Assembly: GCA_021292165.1 (NCBI GenBank)
Contig: CM037878.1
Location: 232,777,546 to 232,841,545, forward strand
DNA: 64,000 nucleotides
Reading direction: 5' to 3'
Origin: Shinisaurus crocodilurus
Lineage: Eukaryota; Chordata; Lepidosauria; Squamata; Shinisauridae
Shown here: piece after piece, positions 57,996-64,000 of the stretch
Layout of the letters: each line of letters opens with the position of its first letter
Position numbering within the stretch: the stretch's first letter is position 1
Notes under the pieces: model-generated
Seen by the model: only the letters and a program-made list of their open reading frames with translations
The model's database searches: none
What the model was told of the DNA's origin: nothing
Translations under genes and position numbers: made by a program

Positions 57996-59287
57996 GGGAA
58001 TTTCAGGTTTCTTATACAGTAGGTATTGGGCAGGGCGGGGGGGGGGGAGAATTGTAAACAGTGAGGTTGAAGGGAATGCAGTACAGAAAGTACTGGTGGT
58101 AACAATCACATTATTACCAATGGGCATTTCCAATGCAGCTGTTGCTCATAATAAACATCCTGGCATTAGGTGCGCCAATTAACACATGTAGTGGGATAAA
58201 AATCCATAATCCCAATTCAAGCCTCTGGCGACAAGAGAAAGTAACACCTGATTGACGCTGTACTGAATTTATTTGAAATTGGTATTTCCAGTGATACAAA
58301 AATAGAACAACTCAATTCTTCTGAGGACAAAGCAGAAGATCCGGGAATCACCATGCTCGTGTAAATGTGGCACAGTGCAGGAAAGACAGGAGAGTGGCAC
58401 ATGAAAGCCAGAGAATGTTGTGGGGAGGTGTGAGATTCCCCCTAGCAATCTCCAGCAACAGAACTCATTGTCATACATTTAATACTGTGTGGAAGTTATA
58501 TTTTTTCTGTTTAAATAAACTCAAAGAGGAATGTTTGATATGCTGAGGCATTTTTCTATGACAAGTGGCAATAAAAAGAACAAGCAACATTGTAGTTAAT
58601 ACTAAATTAAAATTCTCTTTAATTCTAAAGTGCATGAAGGCATATAAAGAATATATCAAGAGACTTTATTGTCTCCTTTCAGAAGTAAAAGCAACACCCC
58701 ACCTTGAACTAAAAATGCACGAGACAATTCTCCCTTTTACTTGTGTACAGAGATATACACATGTCCATATGCTATGCAACCAAGCTAAAATGCTTTCCAA
58801 ATGCCAAGTAAACATTTACAGATGTATTGCAATGAAGATCAAAAGCAATTTCATCATGTCTGCTTGGATCTATTACTAACCAAACTTAGAAAGCCAGGAT
58901 CAACTAACACAGTAATGTAACCAGTCTATTTTCCGGTAAACAAGATATCCATGAGCATGACTGTGCTGAATGGTTTTAAGTTAAGATCTCCTGCCACACC
59001 TCAAATAGTATACAGAGAAACAAATCAGAAACTCTGGGTTGCTTAGTTGTGTTCCAAGCAAAATATTCCACTTTCTTCCCGCCCTCTCCCATCTCATTTG
59101 ATTTCAAAAAGTTTTACAACCTATGGGTAGAAGAAACTCCATGAAGGTTTATGTACAGAATGAATACACATATTGAACATATGCCTAATCTGTGTGCAGA
59201 AACAAGTTTCCATGTTATTTAAAAAAGAGAGAGCTGGGGAGAAACCTTCACAGCTAGCATCTGGGGTTGCATGTGGTGCACAGTCTG

Positions 59288-59458
59288 CTGTCAGGTAGAG
59301 CACATGCTTTCCAAGCAGAAGGTTCAATTATCGGCATCTCCAGGTAGTGCTAGGAAGGAATCCTGCCTGAAACCCTGTAGAGCCATTGCCAGTCAGTGTT
59401 GACAATACTGTGCTAGTTGGACCAATGGTCTGACTCAGTATAATGCAGATTCTTGTGT
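59288..59458 (+). mobile_element. tRNA-Ala-type SINE with CR1-like 3' end, partial 5' loss
   Basis: The A-box region is shortened (GTCAGGTAGAGCACATGCTT), and the B box GGTTCAATTATCGGC is degraded. The body AGAGCCATTGCCAGTCAGTG and the end GTGCTAGTTGGACCAATGGT then GACTCAGTATAATGCAGATT are clear. Confidence 0.8.
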
Positions 59459-59747
59459 CATGAGTCAGTTTCTTGGGCAAGCCTTGTAGCATGTAAATTG
59501 GAGGCTATGATCCTGCACATGCATTATTTATGCATAAGTTCCTTTGAGACAAAAGTGAGTTACAGATACTTAACTGTAGGACTACATTTATAATTTTATG
59601 AATGGTCCATGCATACATAAACCTACCAAGGAACAGATCTGACTAGAGTTTCTGTGGGGCAGGGAGGCAAAGGCCTAAGAAGTTCAGTGTACAAAGTAGC
59701 TAGAAGCTAGGGAAGCTTCCTTGGTCACTGAAGGAAAAGTATATACG

Positions 59748-60002
59748 AGAACCAGTGTAGTTTAGTGGTTAGAGTACTGGACTGGGACTTGGGAGATCAG
59801 GGTTCAAGCACCCACTCGGCCATGAAGCTCACTGGGTAACTCTGGGTCAGTCACTGACTCTCAGTTTAACCCTACTTCACAGGGTTGTTGTGAGGATAAA
59901 AGGGAGAGGAGGAGGAGGCTTATGTAAGCCGCCTTGGGTTCCTTGCAGGAAAAAAGGTGGGGTATAAATGTAGTAGTAGTCATAGTCGTCGTAATAATAA
60001 TA

Positions 60003-60052
<50 letters not shown>
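59748..60052 (+). mobile_element. SINE (tRNA-derived, L2-tailed) with long GAT tail
   Basis: A full 5' end GAGAACCAGTGTAGTTTAGT, B box GGGTTCAAGCACCC, body and GCCTTGGGTTCCTTGCAGG tail. It is followed by GTAGTAGT and then an uninterrupted (GAT)n of about 16 units to 60052. Confidence 0.93.
60003..60052. repeat. (GAT)n microsatellite
   Basis: About 16 GAT units forming the SINE tail; this creates spurious poly-Met and poly-His open frames. Confidence 0.97.
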
Positions 60053-60053
<1 letters not shown>

Positions 60054-60639
60054 CATCATAACCACAGTCATAAAGTTCTAAGGAAAAGAGTGGGGAAAGA
60101 AGCAGAGAAAAGGAAAAGGTGGTGGGGAACAGGAAGGAAATCATACTAGGGATGTGATAGCTATATGTGTTGGTGGAAAAGTTTTGGACAAGTAAGAAAT
60201 CCTGGATTTCTGATATGTTCTCTGTTTTCTCAGGAGCATTTCTATCATCTCTTGGTGGCTAGTATTGTTAGGGGAGAAAAATGTGGTCCATCTGGAAAAA
60301 TGCCACAATAGGAGCATGTGTTGGTAGAAAAAAATGCAGAGACTATTAGAAAACAATTAAAACAAATGTTTACTTTGATTTTCAAGAGCTTCCACTTGTA
60401 ATAGTCATAACACAAAAGTTTACCTCGAAGCCTGACATAAATCTGTGCCTGGAAAAGTAATATGTAATAAGAGCAGAGTAGCTCAACCCTGACTGCTTTT
60501 GCATGGCTTGAAGCCAATGTACCTAAACCTAATACCACCTCAAATATTCACTAAGAATGAGGTCATGCATTACCCTATTTGCAATTCCAATTGTCACCTG
60601 GAAATATCAACTTAAGTTCCCACTTGAACATATGCATCC

Positions 60640-61060
60640 AGAATGCAGTAACCCAGGTGTTCTCAGGGGCCAAGTACAGGGAGCATGGGACTCCCTTGTT
60701 GGAACAGCTGCACTGGCTTCCAATTTGTTTCTGAGCACAATTCAAAGTGCTGGTGATGACATTTAAAGCCCTTAATATTTTAGGACCAAGATACATGAAG
60801 GACCACCTTCCCATGCAAGTCTGGGTACCTATTAAAATCATTTTCAGAGGCTCTCCTGTATGTCCTAACAATCCCAGACATACACTTAGTTAAGACTAAG
60901 GAAAGGGCCTTTTCGGTGGTTGCACCTTGGTTCTGGAATTTCCTTCCATCTCACTTTCTCATTAATGACCGTCCAGAAGGTAGTGAAGATATTCCATTTT
61001 AGAAAGGCATTTATCCTGTACTTTATTATTCAAAAACATAAAAAGGCCACTATTCAATAA
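60640..61060 (+). mobile_element. L2-like LINE, C-terminal coding remnant
   Basis: Decayed coding gives QLHWLPICF-like, FKVLVMTFKALNILGPRYMK and DHLP in different frames, the conserved region near the end of L2-type ORF2. It is followed by GGCCTTTTCGGTGGTTGCAC, another standard L2 coding piece. Confidence 0.75.
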
Positions 61061-61064
61061 AACT

Positions 61065-61310
61065 TTGTCTCCCTGTCTACCCTCTCTAATTTTTATCAAA
61101 TATTATCAAATAATATTTGTGATTTTCAGCATAAACACCAGTTCCCAGACCCTCATCATCCATTGTTTTATAGATGGGATATCTTTTTGCTTCCATTTAT
61201 AACTGATTGCAATTCTTGCAGCTGTTAGTAAATTAATGATCATTTCCCAATCTTCTGAAGGCACCTCACTCTTCACATATCCAAAAAGAACAATGAATAT
61301 GTAATTTTTG
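61065..61310. repeat. Insert within the L2-like LINE, unassigned
   Basis: AT-rich sequence with ATATTATCAAATAATATTTG and TGCAATTCTTGCAGCTGTTA separates the L2 coding remnant from the L2 tail. It could be an antisense L1 3' piece; no motif confirms it. Confidence 0.35.
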
Positions 61311-61319
61311 ATATGCTGA

Positions 61320-61522
61320 TCTATTCTTTTGAATCTTTTAAATGTTTTAACTGCTGTTGTAGCATTATCATCTGCTGCTGGCTTTGTGTTTTAATGTCTA
61401 GTAGGTTTTGTTTTGAATCATAAGGATTTTTTTAATTGTTAAATTTATGATTTCTGTTGTTAGCTACCTTGAGATCCCAGGAAGAAAGGTGGGAGTATAA
61501 ATGTTTTGAAATAAAAAAACTC
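61320..61522 (+). mobile_element. L2-like LINE 3' UTR and tail
   Basis: TTTTAACTGCTGTTGTAGCA, then AGCTACCTTGAGATCCCAGG, AAGAAAGGTGGGAGTATAAA and an AAATAAAAAAA tail. This is the tail type that the tRNA-derived SINE resembles. Confidence 0.75.
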
Positions 61523-61595
61523 CTAATTGCTCTTGATTGTTTCAACACTAGAAAGTTGTCTTTAGCCATTTTCTGGCTACTTCTGATTACGTAAT

Positions 61596-61741
61596 CAGTG
61601 CTTTTTTTCTGGAGAAAAAGGTACCGGAACTCTTGGATTACATTTCCTCGGGAGTAGATGGCGATTAAATTGTAATGCAATTAATAGAAGAAAAGGTGCT
61701 GGAACTCAGTTCCGGTGAGTTCCACCAGAAAAAAAGCCCTG
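61596..61741. mobile_element. hAT-type MITE, 146 bp, opposite orientation
   Basis: The reverse complement matches 35188-35333 almost throughout, including CCATCTACTCCC and GTAATCCAAGAGTTCC. The flanks do not give an obvious 8-bp duplication. Confidence 0.88.
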
Positions 61742-61980
61742 CGTATATTTAAAGAGAAACATGGAAAAATGCAATCAAGCTCAACTTACTGTAATAAACT
61801 TTGGGGGAAAATATTCCGGAATGGAAAGGAAACTGTAAGTATTAGCGTGGTGGTTAAGGGAGTGAGCTGTGATACAAATCTCACTCAGCTACAGTCATCA
61901 GCTGATCTTAGGCAAGTCTCAGGCCCCAATCTGTGATATGGTAAAAATGAGAGCTAGTGAAGCAAACTAGCTAAGAGTAT

Positions 61981-62310
61981 GGGGCTGTCTGCACAACATG
62001 ACAGCTGCAGGGCGTGCGGTACATTTACGGCTGCCATTTTGAATATGCAACCCCTGCTTGGAGGTTGTCGTATCGTGTGAACGTAGAGAGCATGGCTTAT
62101 GCAAGGGCTAAACAAACCTTGCATAACCCATGGTCTGTTTTAGGGTTGTGCAAAGGTTGTCTAAACCCTCACATAACCCATGCTTGCCAGGTCTGCACAA
62201 CACGACAACCTCCGGGCGGAGGTTGCATATACAATTTGGGGCCTGCTGGCACTGCAGCTCATCGTGGGTTAAATAACCCATGACAAGCCGTGGTACCTTG
62301 TCCAAACCTG
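61981..62310. mobile_element. Palindromic DNA-element-like repeat
   Basis: Inverted pairs include GGAGGTTGTCGTATCGTGTG against CACAACACGACAACCTCC, and GGGCTGTCTGCACAACATGA near one end. A TAACCCATG motif recurs several times. Related to 53405-53720. Confidence 0.55.
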
Positions 62311-62664
62311 GTCACTATGATGTGAGCTAGGAAGACTCAGATTGACCTCTGGCCTCTGCCATGAATTCACTAACCAGCCTTACATGAATCACTATCTTTC
62401 AAGCCTATCCTTCATTAAAAGTAGATGAGGTAATAAATCCAAGTCTCACCTGTATCACTTCAGACTGCAGGGGCTCACATGACTGAATACTTTTCCATAC
62501 AAAACAAACAACCCAAGAACACACCTTACAGAATGTATTGTCAGAGATACGGCTAACAACAGCTTCATCTAATCCCCCTACTTCACTCCTACATTTGTCT
62601 ATTACTAGGACGAGATGAAAATGGTTTGATTGATTAAAAAGCTACCACTGATTAACTGGGTCGA

Positions 62665-62825
62665 AGATCTTTATTTATTTATTTATTTATTTAATATATT
62701 TATTCACCGCCCATTAGCCCAAAGGCTCCCTGGGCGGTTTACAAAACAAAGCAACACAAAAATATCAACAAAAATAATATAAAAACACAAACATATAAAA
62801 TATAATATGATAAAAACAAGCAGCC
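62665..62825 (-). mobile_element. LINE 3' tail, antisense (L2-like)
   Basis: TTTAT repeats followed by TTCACCGCCCATTAGCCCAA and AGGCTCCCTGGGCGGTTTAC, then an A-rich stretch. Confidence 0.65.
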
Positions 62826-62829
62826 AAAA

Positions 62830-63051
62830 TTATTTATTTATTTATTATATTTATACCCCACCTTTTTTCCTGCAAGGAACCCAAGGCAGCTTACATAATG
62901 CTCCTCCTCTCCATTTTATCCTCACAACAACCCTGTGAGGTAGGTTAGGCTGAGAGTCAGTGACTGGCCCAAAGTCACCGAGTGAGTTTCATGGCCGAGC
63001 GGGGACTAGAACCCGGATCTCCCGAGTCCCAGTCCAACACTCTCACCACTA
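62830..63051 (-). mobile_element. SINE (tRNA-derived, L2-tailed), nearly full
   Basis: The minus strand starts in the A box (GTGAGAGTGTTGGACTGGGA), with B box GGGTTCTAGTCCCCGC, body, tail and TAAA repeats. A short part of the 5' end is missing. Confidence 0.92.
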
Positions 63052-63141
63052 TTTGGCTTTTAAATGTTTTGGTTTAAATGCAAGTAACTTTAAAGTTTGG
63101 AAATGGTAGGCACCATCTCATTCACTTCCATAAGAGGGGAA

Positions 63142-63330
63142 GGGCTGTAGCTCAGTGGTAGAGCATATACTTTGCATGCAAAAGGCCCCAAATTCAGTCT
63201 GCGGCATCTCCAGGTAAGGATGGAAAAGATTCCATCTGAAACCCTGGAGAGCTGCTACCAGTCAATGTAGACAAAACTGAGCTAGATAGACCAATGACCT
63301 GACTTGGTATAGGGTAGCTTCCTATGTTCC
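63142..63330 (+). mobile_element. tRNA-Ala-type SINE with CR1-like 3' end
   Basis: GGGCTGTAGCTCAGTGGTAG (intact A box), TTTGCATGC, a weakened B box (AAATTCAGTCTG), GAGAGCTGCTACCAGTCAAT, and the end TAGCTTCCTATGTTCC. Confidence 0.88.
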
Positions 63331-63689
63331 TAATAGGTAAGGGAAAATTCCTCTTATAAAATGATTCCTGATGAAATACATATTTGCATAATCAAAAAAC
63401 CAAGAGAGTAAACTATTCCTTGTTTGAACTATTTTTCTCACATGCAAATATCTGCATATCGATTCATTGACAAAAAGTCAAATGATAACTGAATAAGGTT
63501 TATTTAGTCAGGTGACAGCCCTATCTTAAATACTGTACACAGCTCCCTCAGCTGCTACCACCACCAGCCATTCCAGCAGGCTGTGCAGAGGGAGAAGAGA
63601 GGGAGCGCAGGGCCATTCCACCAGCCCTGCCAGGAGTATTAATATTCCCCCTCCCGATTCCTTTTTCCTTGTGTGTCGTGTCTTTTTAG

Positions 63690-63790
63690 ATTGTAAGCCT
63701 GCGGGCAGGGACTGTCTTGTTAATTGCTGTAAACCGCCCAGAGAGCTTCGGCTATTGGGCGGTATAAAAATGAAATAAATAAATAAATTT
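63690..63790 (+). mobile_element. LINE 3' tail (L2-like)
   Basis: ATTGTAAGCCTGCGGGCAGG, TAAACCGCCCAGAGAGCTTC, GGCTATTGGGCGGTATAAAA, then AAATAAATAAATAAA. This is the cleanest copy of this tail. Confidence 0.72.
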
Positions 63791-63881
63791 GCTGAATGCA
63801 TGGTGCAGAATTCATGAGAGAAGACTTTTTTTCATAGAATTGTTACACATACTATTTCACGCAGGTGAAGAACTGTGGAAG

Positions 63882-64000
63882 ATTTATTTATTTATTATAT
63901 TTATACCCCGCCTTTTTTCCTGCAAGGAACTCAAGGCGGCTTACATAAGCCGCCTCCTCTCCATTTTTTCCTCACAACAACCCTGTGAGGTAGGTCAGGC
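63882..64000 (-). mobile_element. SINE (tRNA-derived, L2-tailed), cut by window end
   Basis: TTTATTTATTATATTTATAC, the tail CCGCCTTTTTTCCTGCAAGG and the body to CCCTGTGAGGTAGGTCAGGC; the promoter half lies beyond the window. Confidence 0.9.

Larger units (their letters stand above)
20886..64000 (-). other. ROBO1: ROBO1 intron upstream of the exon (partial)
   Basis: All sequence above the exon is inferred to be the preceding ROBO1 intron; the Ig1 exon was not seen. Stretches holding nothing I recognise are 20890-22440, 22700-24120, 26460-27060, 28800-30590, 31320-32680, 32850-34080, 35345-36710, 37540-38770, 42730-43100, 43670-44470, 44830-45840, 46270-47035, 47910-48190, 48300-49130, 49260-49930, 51010-52590, 53725-54585, 55370-56085, 57360-57840, 58000-59285, 60060-60630, 61745-61980, 62310-62660 and 63335-63680. 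Many of these are AT-rich single-copy-looking DNA; 46400-47000 and 48395-48840 are GC-richer and may be old unclassified repeats. Confidence 0.75.

Noticed and set aside
59877..60149. Poly-Met and poly-His open frames
   Set aside because: Produced by the (GAT)n tail of a SINE.
63142..63215. Functional tRNA-Ala gene
   Set aside because: The head is tRNA-like, but the B box is damaged, acceptor pairing is lost, and SINE sequence follows; the same unit occurs elsewhere in the window.

Overview
This window is vertebrate genomic DNA, and I judge it to be from a squamate reptile (lizard or snake). It is AT-rich intronic sequence crowded with CR1, L2-like, L1 and DIRS-type retrotransposons, two tRNA-derived SINE families, Tc1/mariner-like and hAT MITEs, and solo-LTR-like pieces. 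This mixture, and the SINE repeated in seven copies (first full copy at 34510-34760), is what I know from squamate genomes. Species cannot be told from the sequence alone.

Only one host coding segment could be supported. It is a 158-bp exon on the minus strand (20706-20863) that encodes the first half of the second immunoglobulin domain of the axon-guidance receptor ROBO1, with clean splice sites on both sides. Everything else is therefore read as ROBO1 intron. The part above 20863 is the upstream intron and the part below 20706 is the downstream intron. Neither neighbouring exon was found, so each intron exceeds the part seen here (about 43 kb and 20.7 kb).

Layout of the downstream intron (1-20705): a mariner MITE (757-1005), a GC-rich unclassified repeat with a SINE tail, a minus-strand LTR-like block with a 40-bp minisatellite (3400-4510), a nested hAT-in-hAT pair carrying a CpG-rich core (4895-7110), a second possible LTR (7735-8400), a CR1 fragment, a hAT/SINE/MITE cluster (12960-15600), antisense L2-like sequence, and palindromic MITEs at 18439 and 19329.

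Layout of the upstream intron (20864-64000): a second mariner MITE (22448-22697), an antisense CR1 split by a GC-rich MITE (24122-26390), a decayed CR1 (27340-28795), and a tandem pair of CR1 copies (39135-42727). The first of that pair keeps a 393-codon reverse-transcriptase reading frame; the second is split by a 777-bp LTR. Further along are a 5S-rRNA-derived sequence split by a CR1 tail (47040-47225), a DIRS-like zinc-finger remnant (52595-53165), a MITE nested in a MITE (54589-55367), an L1 ORF2 end (56300-57060), an L2-like LINE (60640-61520), and a run of SINEs to the window edge.

The mobile elements can be partly paired inside the window. The tRNA-Ala-type SINE ends in a sequence resembling the CR1 3' end, and the other SINE ends like the L2-like LINE, which suggests which LINE mobilised which SINE. 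No bacterial-type system, CRISPR array or new protein-coding gene is supported.
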